Source: Haemaphysalis longicornis (Eukaryota > Arthropoda > Arachnida > Ixodida > Ixodidae). Taken from it: a DNA stretch of 64,000 nucleotides. The notes under the pieces are model-generated. The model ran no database searches. It saw only the letters and a list, made by a program, of their open reading frames with translations, and was not told the DNA's origin. Numbering within the stretch: the first letter of the stretch is position 1; each line of letters opens with the position of its first letter. The DNA lies in assembly GCA_013339765.2 (NCBI GenBank), contig CM023449.1, forward strand, positions 223,829,992 through 223,893,991. Reading direction: 5' to 3'. This document shows positions 32,576-43,376 of this stretch, one piece after another. The translations under genes and the position numbers were made by a program.

Positions 32576-33785
32576 AACAGAAATAACTTGCAATTTGTCT
32601 CAAGGCAGCCGATCACCCCAGGTTAAAAAGAAATTGATTGTTTTCTGCTGGAAGGAATGACCCCAAACCACAAGACGGACAGTAAACCCAGACGCTGCCG
32701 CCCGCTTTCCGATGCTTTCTCGCGCTGCGTCGACGCCGATATCGGCGTTGCTCGCGCGTCAGCTTCCGCCGCCATGCATTTTTGGCGACGAGCGTCGACG
32801 CGTGAAAACGCGGAAAGTACGCTGCATGTAGTTGGGCACGCGCTCTTTCACGCGACAGCGCCGGCGTCGTAGCCGCCGCAAAGGAGAACTGCCGCCGTAA
32901 TCAAAGCTTTTTGCGCAACCCGCGCACTATACAAGTTTTCCTCAGGCCCGAAAGAGCGCATTCTAATTAACGCGACTAATAATTAGCTGGGTGTTTCGTT
33001 TCGCTCGTCGCCTGAGCGAATCACAACCGGAATGCGAATGGACGTGGAGAAAAGTTTCGTTTACACACTTCACTCAGCCGAAGCATAAGCACGTTCAGTC
33101 ACGTCATTGGTCCCAGCACTACCTTTACACATACATGATGAAGCCACGAAGGAATTCAGTTTCGGTGAAATCAGTCATTCGGTAAGCTACGAAACGGGAA
33201 GGCCGGTGACGCCGACCCATGTGTCACCGCGACCCATAGTTTGTCATCATCGCTAACATCCTCAAATTTCATATCCGATTTTCACCGGACCGAGAGCAGG
33301 ATGTCGTGGATGTCCCCAAGAGGGTCACGATATCCCCGCAAGCTCTGCTGGCTGACATAACTCGAGTCCCAGGAGCAGGACGACCGCGCTCCCCCAGGCG
33401 GACGACGTCGCGCTGTCTTCTGGTATCTTATCGCGCTAAATATACACACGACCAGCCAAGGTACGTGGTCGGTAAGACCTACGCTATACGCGAATATGAT
33501 CTCCAAGTAGTCTAACGCTGTCACGTTATAACGAGATGAGAGACACCAAAACTTTTTTTTTTTTGAGCTAAGTTTAGGTAGGGTGGTTCCTCATTTCAGG
33601 TAACCATGTGCCGTCCCGGCTCGACTGGCCCTCTCGACCAGGAGAAGTCTATCTTGAGGGAGGGAGCAGAGAACAAGATGGGGGCCCATCCGCTACTGAG
33701 AATCGACGATCTGATAGACGCGTCTCTGTTCTGCATCCCATTCTTGGTCGGCCGTACGAAAAATGAGTCGAAAGCGAGGTAACGT
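32576..33785. other. No supportable gene
   Basis: Includes an 8-bp-plus palindrome gccgatatcggc near 32738 and short ORFs. The frame at 33282-33524 has no motif. Confidence 0.5.
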
Positions 33786-34080
33786 CATGGTCACGGTGGA
33801 CCTCCGCAAATCATTCGACATCATTACTCACGCGGCTGGGCCTGAGGCGCTGGCAGAAGTCCACCAGGGCAACAGTTTCGTCCGAAGTTTCTTGGCCAAC
33901 ATGGGCTCCCAGACCCTCTGAATTTGGACAACCAACCAATCAGGGATACTGCAGGGGGCCATCTTGTATCCAACACTGTTCAATTTGGCCATAACTAAGT
34001 TAGTGCGATGTATCGCAGCGGTACCTAGCGTTGGTGTCAGGGCATGTGCCGAACCATTCAGAATGACGTCATACGGGCCA
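33786..34080 (+). pseudogene. Broken LINE reverse transcriptase fragment
   Basis: The plus frame gives MVTVDLRKSFDIITHA (RT motif A with both Asp), then NSFVRSFLANMG, an in-frame stop near 33919, and SGILQGAILYPTLFNLAI (motif B, usually GxxQGxxLSP). The segment where YADD should appear reads ACAEPFRM, so the catalytic pair is lost. Subfamily differs from the 53.3 kb element in motif B wording. No ends were identified. Confidence 0.7.
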
Positions 34081-34160
34081 ACAATAAAACATAATTTTCA
34101 GTGCGTTAACTGCACGTTAACATTAAAGTGATGCGGGCAAATGGAACTAGAGGCCCCATT

Positions 34161-34372
34161 ACAGACGTCCAGTCATGTGTCGTCGCGACAAGTCAGTTAG
34201 GCGGCCGCCAATCGCACAAACAAGGTTCCGTGACGTCACAGAAGAGTTGCGGGAAATTGGCTAGGGGGTCGCGACTGCTTCACACGCTTTCTTTAATATC
34301 TCCGTTATTTGTGCGAAGATTGCGATGATATTGGTATCGTTGTTATCGGGACTGAGCAGTCTTTCTAATAAA
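34161..34372 (+). repeat. Dispersed repeat family C, copy 2
   Basis: See 21451-21662 for the matching blocks. This copy starts just after the RT fragment and its right side ends near ctaataaacgc. Confidence 0.6.
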
Positions 34373-34959
34373 CGCAACTTGTATTTTGTCTTCATGGCTC
34401 CTTTAAGAGAGGCAAAGCTGTGCCCCCGCTCTGCACTAACATCGGAAGGAAAAGAGATTGAGCAGGCGTGCGGATAGGATTTCCTTTAGTGCGAAGCAGT
34501 ATACCTCTAAGCAGCCAAGGAAATTTTCACGTCCGCGTCAGCAAAAAACTCCCAGGCTACAACTGGCTACACCCAGGCTACACAAACTGCTGGCAGGGAT
34601 CGAGCCTGTGCCCTCATAGAGAAACGGAGCGATAAGCTACGCCCTTTTTCTATATCGCAGATATTCGACGGTAACACAGACAACAGGTACAACAGCAATG
34701 CCGCCGTGCCCCCAAGGGCCTGTGTTGTGTTGTGAAATTCCCCAAGCGTCGTTAGGGGTTCAATTTCTGACAACCACTCTGGTGGAGAGTTCTCCGCTCT
34801 CTGAACTTTAACGAACTGTAAGGCACCTTCCCGAAAATGCTGTCCCGTTGGTCCAGCGTCCACATCACAATGAAGACTCGCCATGTGCGTGCGGGCCCAA
34901 CAGCATGACACTGTCAAACGGCACACCATCCTCTCTATCAATCACAAAAAAAAAAAAAA
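34373..34959. other. Possible decayed SINE head, otherwise no gene
   Basis: Minus strand near 34594-34650 carries a B-box-like ggctcgatccc preceded by gtagcttatcgctcc, reminiscent of a tRNA-derived SINE head. A tail was not found. The 124-codon minus ORF overlapping it is not believed. Confidence 0.35.
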
Positions 34960-36010
34960 ACGTATTCAGCGAACTGAGCGGAAAACCTTACCAAAATGTC
35001 CTTTGCAGGACATCCCAAAGGGACACTGCGGCCCAACAATTAAAAAAAGACATGCTCCACAGCTTCAGATTGTTCACAAATGGGACACCCGTGGCACTGA
35101 GGGCCCCCTTTCCTTCAACCTGCAGGTTGCGACTGACAGTGTACACAGTGCGCAATTTAAAGAAGACAGACTTTAACCCAGGTGACACGAATTCCATTCG
35201 TTTAACTCGCTTTAACACATCTTTTCCTGGACCATTACTGCACAGAGCTCTGTACAATGGCACGGGCTTTCTCCAGGTCGAGCTGGAGAATCTCCACGCC
35301 TGTGTGCATTGCATCGTAACATCCAAGCACGCACCTCGCCTTGTGGATACTCGTAAATATGTTACGACCCCTGATACCACACATCTGACGTAGGCCGACA
35401 ATTTGCTGGATTATAATTTGTAAACTTTTCGCCAGAACCTTCGTCAAAGTTTTGTAATCAACGTTTGTTAGCGAGGTCGGTCGGTGTGCCTTAACATCCC
35501 GTAATTTTTGCTTGTCTGTTTTCGGAATTATTATTGTATGACAGGTAGAAAAAAAGTGGTCTAAGCGCTTCGATTTCGTAGGCTTGATTGTACATGTCGG
35601 CAATAACAGGAGATATCAAATATTTGAGTTGTTTATAGAACGCCGAACTAAGCCCGTCAGGACCCGGCGACTTGCCCGGATTCAGGTTTTCGATGGCACG
35701 CTTAGCTTCCTCGGCCGAGAAGGGCTGTTATCCAAGCGTGGCAACACGCCGATAAAATCTCGCTCAAATTTAGTCAGTTTCCCTAAAAGCGAACAGTGCC
35801 TGACAGTACTAAAAAAATACGCGCTCTACCTCCTGTTTTTCTGAAGATACATAACCATTCGTTTCTATTTGTTTAATCATATTCCGTCGGGCTTGCGCCT
35901 TTTCTATTCCTAATGCCCGTTTTGTGGGTGCCTCCCCGATCGTCCAATGTTCCGCCCTCGCGGGCACTAGCGCTCTGGTTTGTGCATTGCCCTATGTTAT
36001 CTTTGAACAT
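34960..36010 (-). pseudogene. L1-like LINE reverse transcriptase relic
   Basis: On the minus strand, going downstream: GIEKAQARRNMIKQIETNG (about 35900), AIENLNPGKSPGPDGLSSAF (about 35660), IIPKTDKQKLRDVKAHRP then SLTNVDYKTLTKVLAKSL (about 35500), and IFTSIHKARCVL with LQLDLEKA (about 35300). These are the thumb-linker and RT motifs 0 to A of L1/Tx1-type elements, clearly different from the I/R1-type LINEs elsewhere here. Stops and frameshifts occur around 35820 and 35235, and the part after motif A is degenerate. No YADD or 3' end was identified. Confidence 0.75.
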
Positions 36011-37399
36011 GCCTGAATTTTTGCTCTTCAGTGCAATCGACTTTTGTAGGTTCGCACCCAAAAAATTTTATTTTCTTTTTTCCTCGTATTTTATACAGCT
36101 AGACCTTCCTATGGCTCTTATTTTAGCGTCTTGCTTATACATTTCCCACTTCTCCCCGATTTTACCGTTATGACATTCAGCTATTTCCGTAATTTTTTCT
36201 ACCACAAAACCCATGAACATTTCGTCTTGGCTAAGCTACGCCACACGTGGAGACGGGGAGACAGACGGTGGTTTGGATTCAGCGTCTGGGGAGGGGGGGG
36301 GGGGGCGCTTTTTGGAGGCCACACATGAAACAAGAGTAAAGGGGAAGCAGTAAGCGAGATGACGCCATAGCCGCGCGTTCCGCCCTCCGCCTCCCCCTTC
36401 GAAAGACGCTCCTTTCGTTTTCTTTCTGCCGACGCTGCTGCGTTCGGGAATCCGTCCCCGCGAATCCTAGGTAATGGCTGGCACTCTTTGTAGAGCCACG
36501 TGTGTGAATTCAAGTGACGCCACATGGGTAATCGCTGTGGGTGTCGTCTACAGCTTCGCAGTCCAACCACCATCTCAGCGTGGATTGGAGCCATTTTTTG
36601 TGCGTGCGTGTGCGTGCATGTGTGTGTAGAGCGAATTTACAGGGGAGATCTGTTCCACGCGGTGGGATGAGGCCACGTGTGGCGCGATGCAGATTGTGGA
36701 GTTGTTTTAAGCAACTGTAGCGGTAGTGGAATAGACGTAGCATGGCAGACACTACCCGCCGTAAAATGGCGGACAAGCTGAATCCACAGCAGCCGGCGGG
36801 GCCAGGGTACATGTCCAGTATGGTGTGGATGTCTCTTGAAACAAACGATTTGAAGGCTACGCGGCTTATTGCCCAGTAGCCTGCCCGTTTTTTCCCCCCA
36901 TATTGCCGCCGCAGAGCTCGTACATGGTTGGGTAGAACCACCGGAAGCCTGAAAGGGAATGGCTGCTATAAGCTCCGCCAGCACAAATGACTGGACGCGG
37001 AGTGTTTGATAGGCGCAAATTTGAGTGGCATTTGGGTAGGCGAAACATTGTACCACTGCAGTCAGCGCCGAGTGCGGATGAACTATGACTGACGCGCTTT
37101 TCTTTGAGAAGCGTGCGTGTGGGCCAACACTGACTGCATTAAGCACTCTTCATAACTGCTATGTAGCGGTCTCCCACAGGGTCCACGACCAACTGAGCCT
37201 CCACTGCAGAGTCCCAAACCGGAGTCCGAAAATCGACTACGCGCTGGCAGTGTCAGATGTGCTTCGAGTGCAGCCAGAGAAAAAGAAGGCCTCCTGAAAT
37301 ACCCGAGATCGATACAAAACGTCTGGGACAGAAAACAATTAATGCGCCCAGCGAACACGTGCCAAGGAGCGGAAGCAGGATCCATCCATTATGCAGGAA
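36011..37399. other. No supportable gene; G-run and GTGC repeat
   Basis: G-run at 36290-36305 and a gtgcgtgcgtgtgcgtg simple repeat near 36600. Two overlapping minus-strand frames at 36510-37146 are open for 140-170 codons but lack any motif, so I leave them uncalled. Confidence 0.45.
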
Positions 37400-38058
37400 C
37401 CGAGGGAGAGCGCTTCAGCCAGGTGATGAAGTCCACGTGTCCCCGTGTGCCCCGCGGACAATCAGGTGTGGCGGGTGCAAGAGGCTCCACTGGGAGAGGG
37501 CGAAGGCCTTATTTTTAGAGCGTGAAACAAGAGCTCTCCGAAGAAGAAGGCGGGGAGGGAAGAGCCGGCAAGGAGCGGCGGCGGCGGAGTTGCCCGTGCG
37601 ACGAGCAGACTCGCGAAGCCCCCGAAGAGAGCCGGCGGCCGCGCAACAGTCAAGGTCGCTCTCGCCGGGACGCCGAGCGTCAAACGCCGGGCGATCACGC
37701 GCGCTGGCTGCCCGCCTCGGCGTTGGCCGATTTTCGCCGGCCAGCAGAAGAGTCGGCCGTCGCAGGAGCGGCTCGCACGAGTCGGCGGCGGGCAAGGAGG
37801 GCAGGTGCGGGAGGCGAGCCGAGGAGACACAACACGCGGCGCGCAACAACACCGGCAGCAGAGAGGGCCACCTGAGAGGAGGGCAGCGGGCGCAAAATAG
37901 CGCCAATCATTAGGCCTCCTCCGCCGCCAGGAGAAGGCCCCCCTTCCGCCACCGGGTCGTCAGCCCTCGTGCGTCCCTTGACATTTTCAGGCGTCGTCGT
38001 CGGGGCCGCCGTCGTGGGGCCTGGCAGCTCGCGAAGCGACCACGCCGGGCGGCTCGCC

Positions 38059-38072
38059 GTTGCCGCGGCAAC
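38059..38072. promoter_or_regulatory. RFX X-box palindrome 1
   Basis: gttgccgcggcaac is a perfect 14-bp palindrome fitting the X-box (GTNRCC N(0-3) RGYAAC) bound by RFX-family winged-helix factors, which activate ciliary and some other genes in animals. Confidence 0.6.
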
Positions 38073-38100
38073 CGCCGAGGGCGAGAGCGGCGCTGCCGCT

Positions 38101-38114
38101 GTTGCCACGGCAAC
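38101..38114. promoter_or_regulatory. RFX X-box palindrome 2
   Basis: gttgccacggcaac matches the X-box consensus and is palindromic except at the centre. It starts 42 bp (about four helical turns) after the first, so two dimers could bind on the same face. Confidence 0.6.
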
Positions 38115-38600
38115 AAGAGCACACGTCTCGGCCGCCGCCGCCGCCGCCGCGCTCGCTCGGTCTCGCGGAGCGGCCGCCGCGCCACAACACTGCCGGGCTC
38201 CCCTCCCACACCTCCCCCGTCCGGCTCGCTGGTCGGGAGCTGCGGAGCACCGGACTGGGCACTGCTGCGCTGTCCGCGGTTGCAAAGGGGCGCCCAGCGA
38301 CGGAGGCCCTTGAGCAGCGCGCCGCGAGCGAGCAAGCCGCCGGTGCCAGCGACAGCTGCGCGCACCGGAGGAGGACGTGCGCCGAGTCGGGGATGGGACC
38401 CGCTCACGCTGCGCGGGGGCCAGTTTCCGCGCTGGACTGATCGCGGGCTGGATTCGGGTCACGTCTCATCGGGCCACGGGACGCCATTAGCGCCGGCAGA
38501 ACCTTACGCCTCACGCTGCCGGGCGGCATACGGCACGACCGCAGCGACAACCGCCCCGGCACACACAACGGCGGAAAATTTCTCGAGATTTTTCCTTCTT

Positions 38601-39181
38601 CTTGTCCTCTCGAAGGTCGTGGGCCAACAGTAAACGATTACAGAGCGCAGTCACGACTGCCTTCATAACAAGACGTTTGCAACGGTGTAAAAGGTACTGC
38701 CGGCAGCAGGGCCTTGAATTCCTGCGGGGCAATACGGTGAAGAAGTTATAATGCTGTTTGCTGAGGACGCACGTCAAATCCTTCGGGGAATGCCCCCATA
38801 AATGCTACCAACAGATCGGGCAAGAAGTTTCGTGCGCACGCCAAGAGGAAAGCGACGGTGCCACTGCACTTTCCTCGAGAAATAGCAAGGACAGCCCAGT
38901 CAAGTATCGTGAAACTGCCTCCAACCACAGTTTCGTTCGCCGTCCGCGCCGCATAGCACAAAGGGCTTGCTAAAGGGCTGCTTGCCTAAACCTTACGGTA
39001 GCGTTCCACACCTTCGAGCCCACCCAATGCACCACTTAGATCAGACCACAGTGAAGAGGGATCTGATAATCTACCTAGTTCCAACACGTACGGCTGGACG
39101 GGAAAGGCGAGACGACGAAAGTTCGACAAGGAGTGTCACCAAAGAGCCAGCTTTATTTCCACTCCTTGTTTGAGCGCCGGC
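38601..39181. other. No supportable gene
   Basis: Short ORFs only. Confidence 0.5.
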
Positions 39182-39194
39182 ACGAGGTTATGAC
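39182..39194. repeat. Target-site duplication, left, of Ruka-like SINE
   Basis: acgaggttatgac, repeated exactly at 39382-39394. Confidence 0.85.
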
Positions 39195-39381
39195 TGCTGA
39201 GAACGAACGCGGGTTCGATTCCCGGCCGCTTTTCTGATGGAGGCGGAAAGCAAGAACGCCCGCGTGTACGAGATTTCGGCGCACGTTAAAGATCCCCAGG
39301 CGGTCAAAATTAATCCGGAACCCTCCACATACGGCGCGCCTCATCGCCTGCGTTGCGCTGGGGCGTTAAACTTTACAATCA
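39195..39381 (+). mobile_element. Ruka-like tRNA-derived SINE, plus copy
   Basis: Starts tgctgagaacgaacgc, then B box ggttcgattcc, cggcgcacgttaaagatccc, a cctcatcgcctg block, and ends gcgttaaactttacaatca. It aligns with the minus copy at 14497-14694. It is bounded by a perfect 13-bp direct repeat (acgaggttatgac), which proves insertion by target-primed reverse transcription. Like the other copy it lacks the A box and starts a few bases upstream of the B box. Confidence 0.85.
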
Positions 39382-39394
39382 ACGAGGTTATGAC
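39382..39394. repeat. Target-site duplication, right, of Ruka-like SINE
   Basis: Second copy of acgaggttatgac. Confidence 0.85.
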
Positions 39395-41267
39395 GAGCGG
39401 TGCCAAGCAGAAGAGATACGACACGCACCCTCCTCCTTCCAAAAAGCTGCAGGGGGAAGGGATGGCTGACACTGGCAAATTCTTGCGGGGAAATCCCGCT
39501 CGAAAGTAACTGCGAATTCGCAGCTGCCTCACCGTAATCCTAGACGCGGGACACTGCGTGGGAGTTCCTTACGTAAATCTGCCGACAAGTTTCTGCTGTG
39601 GCCAACGGCCCCGGCGGTGACAAAGCAAGTTTCCACGAGTAGCACCATATATCACGCGCCCTTACTGTCGTAAAAAGACTGTTCAGGCCTGCCGCCGCTC
39701 ACACTTCAAACCCAGATCCACCTCGGCTTGGATGCCGGTGGACCTTACCTACCCGGACAGGCCGTCCGCTCAGTGGGAACCGTTGCGGCAAAGAGTTCCT
39801 TGAAAAGAACAGAAAACCTGTCAGCAGCCCGTCTTCGGTGTCGCTTTTTAACGAAATAGTTGCCAAGAGAAATGCAAACTCATTTAAAAGACTGCTGTTC
39901 TTTCCGCCGACACCGTGGATGCGTTCTGTGCCTAATACACCGCGTCCAACCATTCCCCCTAAAACCCTGCTTCTTCGCTGGGCACTAGCCTGGCATCAAC
40001 GGTCCTCGACGGCTGGATTTACTCGTAGAGTTTCGTACTAATTAACACCAGAGGGAAAACCTGGCGCCACTGCCCAGGGGAGCCGCGCTTCAGCGAGCGT
40101 TCTGTCATGCACCGAGCAGGCACGTTCCACTTGTCCTGGGCATGGCTCATGCACAGGCTGGAAAGTGGCCTCTGGCTGCAAAAAAAGCAGCGATAGTTAC
40201 TGTAAAAGATTAGTCAAATTTGTTTTGTTATTATAAAACTGAACCTGCAAAAAGATTTATTTGTGATGAATTATTTAGAAGCTCATGCAAGATGAACTAA
40301 GAAAAATGCCACCCTCTTTTGTTGATTTTGGCTTCAGACACAAAAAGCCTTGTGGCTAGTCAAGCCACGTAAGTCAGGAACGTCGCTAACTGCAATGACG
40401 GCGCCCGCGACGGCAACGCCACATTTCCCTCTAGCATATATTAATATGAAGCTCTATGGGCTTACCAGATCGCATGGCGGTATTTCACACCTAATTACTA
40501 GAGTTTTTCCGACAGCCCAGGTACTGGACCTGAATCCTTCGGGCACAGTAAGGTTCCTTCTCTTTATGTTAGAGTCGACGGCTTTCCTAACGAACGCAGC
40601 TGCTGCCTTGTGGGAAATCGCACGATTGCTGCAGCCCCATCCTCGGATAGACGACAAGTGCATGGCGAGATCAGCGGCGCTAAGGCGACACGAGCGGATC
40701 TGTTCGCAATGCGGAAGTCCGTCCTGCAGTTCCGCCTCGGCACAACAACAAGCGATTAGCAACAGAAGAGGTACCGACGCTAAGCCCGGCCCTGATTACA
40801 GTGTGATCCCCCCTTAGCTATGCGTCATTCTCGGCACGGAGGCTGAATGATTAAACAGAGCATTCCCACGAGAGCTTTGATCAGCTCGTCGCGGCAAGCA
40901 CTGGCGCCCACGGACAAAAAAGCAAAAGGCTATCCGGGGGGCTTATCGTCCCCACCTCCATGGTGTCCGACTTGGGATCAGGCGCACCTGGTGTTACCGG
41001 CGGAGTGCTCCACTGCTTCGGTACCCTCACGTAAAGAACACAGAGGGAGGAATTAGGGAGATTGTTGTTCCGTAAGTCGGATGAAATCCTTTGAGCTCGC
41101 CGAAGGCCCTTGCAGCCGCTGTCGCCAAGTGCCAAAGACTAAAAAAGCAGCGAGCAGGCAGGCGGTGTAAGCTGTACGTGAAGCTATATATAACCTGCCG
41201 TGGTCAGAGCTGCGGGTTAGTGCCGGTTTCCCTGGCTGTCAATCGCCATAACAGGAAGCCTGGTCAC
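39395..41267. other. No supportable gene
   Basis: A plus ORF of 155 codons (40350-40817) and its antiparallel 102-codon frame lack motifs. A small hairpin gtggctagtcaagccac lies near 40351-40367. Confidence 0.45.
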
Positions 41268-41290
41268 GAGAACCAGGAAGCCTGGTTCTC
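41268..41290. repeat. 10-bp hairpin
   Basis: gagaaccagg and cctggttctc pair perfectly around aag. A related caggaagcctggt lies about 25 bp upstream, so the palindrome may have grown from a small duplication. Confidence 0.75.
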
Positions 41291-42279
41291 CTGGCTGTAG
41301 TCGCTCCATTTACGTCTACGAATCAACAAACATGACCCAAAGCTTGGTCGCGCGATCATCCGATGCTGTTGAGGATGGCGGTTAATTGCCGCGCTGAAAA
41401 GCGAAAGGCGTGGGCGAAATGCCTCCAGATTCTCCGGTCACTTTCGAGCCCGGAACGTGAGAGACGCCGTGAAGGACAAATCCGCAAGCTCGACCCACTT
41501 GGGCCGTAGTGCCAGGTGCCGCAAGCCAACTTTATCCGTGTGCCTTTGAAGGCGAGGCGTTCGTGTGAGTGCGTCTGCGTGCGCGTTTGCTCATAAGAGG
41601 CTAAAACTGCCGAGGCTCCCCGTAAACCATGGCTACAGCATAGCCATTGTGACCGTCGTTACTAAGTAACACTCTGGCCATCCGCATTCGCAGAGGACTT
41701 GAACATGTTTTTTCTCCTCCTATCCTTTTGCCGAGAAAGATATCCCCCCCCCCCCCCCTTACCACCCAATAAAGACTAGACTAATTATCGTGAGCAGTGG
41801 GAGAGCGCGTAACACAGCTCGACGATAAGACCAGCTTGGTCGACCGCGCCATACCACTCATGGATTTCCAGACTAAGAAGCATCCTTCTCTCTTTTTTGC
41901 TCACTAAGGTGTTTCTCTCCCTCTCGCTCAAACAACGCTCGGTCAGTACACGCGCGCAAGCGACTTCGCTAGTTAACCTCGCTCCGACGTATACCGCATC
42001 GAGAGAAACGTTCCGCAGCGTGCCCCTTCCTGTCTCTTTAAACAGCTACACCAGCAGGCTGTTGCTGACGGTGTCTCTATCAGTGCGCGGTATCCGAACT
42101 CGATCAAGCGTTATAAATGGCTCCTGCGTCAGAGGAAGCGAACTAAATTAACCGACTCCTGTTACTCCCCGCAGCGACGGCTTTCGCGTTTCCCTATCAA
42201 GACGCGCTCCATCTTTGGCAACTACTACCGCTCCGACCAGTGACGTAAGCGAAGCTTTCTTCTTCCTCCCTTTCGGCGC
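41291..42279. other. No supportable gene; C-run
   Basis: C homopolymer at 41745-41758. The rest is unremarkable. Confidence 0.5.
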
Positions 42280-42760
42280 GTAAAGACAGTGCCGATATCC
42301 TTTCGCCCGGCGCGCCAAAGCAAAGCGAACGTCGAGGCGGGGGCGGCAACGCGTGGCAACAACACGAGAACGCCGCGGCGACCTTTGACGGAATCAGGAG
42401 CGCGCGAGGGAAGGGGAGGAGGGGATGCTCATGAATGGAAGCGCGGGAGGAGAAACTGCCCACCCCAACCTCCGGGTCCGCACTCCCACTCTCGCCCCGA
42501 CGCCTACACACGCTGCAGGACCAGCAGTCGTCGCCGCGTAGGCGGCGACGCCGGCCCGCACTACACTACTACGTCAACCATGTACCGTGCCGTTCGAGCG
42601 CCCCACGCGCCCGCCGCTCGCGTCGTTATCGGTGAACGGAGCCGCGCTGTCGCTATCGGCACAATCGGCGTCGCGCGCGATGTCGTAACGACGACGTGGG
42701 CCCTCTCGTCTCGCGCTACTGGGGAGGAAGCGGGCGGCTCAAATTCCCGCACCACGTCGC
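42280..42760. promoter_or_regulatory. GC-rich, CpG-dense block
   Basis: Similar in composition to the other islands and about 250 bp upstream of the exon-like ORF at 43011, for which it could be a promoter. The 200-codon plus ORF crossing it (42289-42891) is Arg/Thr-rich and probably spurious. Confidence 0.4.
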
Positions 42761-43010
42761 CACAGACGGTATTTACGTTTGCGAGTGGCGACGAGGCTTA
42801 TGACACATCAGCTGGGGAACCGAGAAGAGCGTCCTGGCCAGACACAGTGTCACCCCTTCGCGCACTTCCTAGAAATGTGACCGGAAGATGACGCCCGCTT
42901 TCGTGGGTGTCATCCGGCTCCCAGGAATTCTCTAGAGGGAATTCTGCATCATGAGCACAGTCAGCACCACGAGTTCGGCCCACTAACGTGAAAAGTGTAC
43001 GAGTGCAAGG

Positions 43011-43176
43011 ATGAGGAGCGCTATCGTCACGCTACTGCTGCTGCTCGTTTGGTGGGCGTCCCCGCAGGAGCTGGATGTTTCATACAAAGGACTCGGAATC
43101 CTCATCGCAATGTGGGCCAGCGGCTCTTGTTCGATCGGGGTTCGGAATGACAGTCCCCCGCAGGTTGGTCTTGTTG
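43011..43176 (+). CDS. Candidate first exon with signal peptide
   Basis: ATG with A at -3 (aaggATGA) opens MRSAIVTLLLLLVWWASPQ, a classic signal peptide (basic start, Leu-rich core, small residues before a cleavage site), followed by about 36 mostly polar or neutral residues with one Cys. The exon would end at a strong donor G|GTAAGTTTT (43176|43177), and a weaker donor lies at 43163 (cag|gttggt). The ORF runs on to 43376 if unspliced. Secreted proteins of this layout are abundant in ticks, but no family signature is visible, so the product is unknown. It could also be a chance Leu-rich frame made by the ctgctgctg run. Confidence 0.4.
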
Positions 43177-43376
43177 GTAAGTTTTTGCAACGGGAATGCA
43201 ACTCGCTCGCTGCGGCCTCATTGCAATGTGGGAATGAGACCTGCGCTCCGCATCATCACAAGACGGCACCTGGTTGGTGTTACTTCTGTGCGAATTTTGT
43301 TTTGTTAAACCTTCGAAGAACAACCTTGCAATGGCTGGTGGGCGCGCCGACCATGGCACGCCTTCAACCCCTCTAA

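Larger units (their letters stand above)
37400..38600. promoter_or_regulatory. CpG-rich island with paired RFX X-boxes
   Basis: About 1.2 kb of dense CpG. Long ORFs on both strands (255 codons minus, 218 codons plus) are Arg/Ala/Pro-rich GC artefacts. Its notable content is the two X-box palindromes listed separately. No first exon with a splice donor was identified, so the gene it serves is unknown and may start on either side. Confidence 0.55.

Noticed and set aside
36637..37146. 169-codon minus ORF as a gene
   Set aside because: A second frame of similar length overlaps it on the same strand, so codon bias does not favour either.
40350..40817. 155-codon plus ORF as a gene
   Set aside because: An antiparallel 102-codon frame overlaps it and no motif, splice site or promoter was found.
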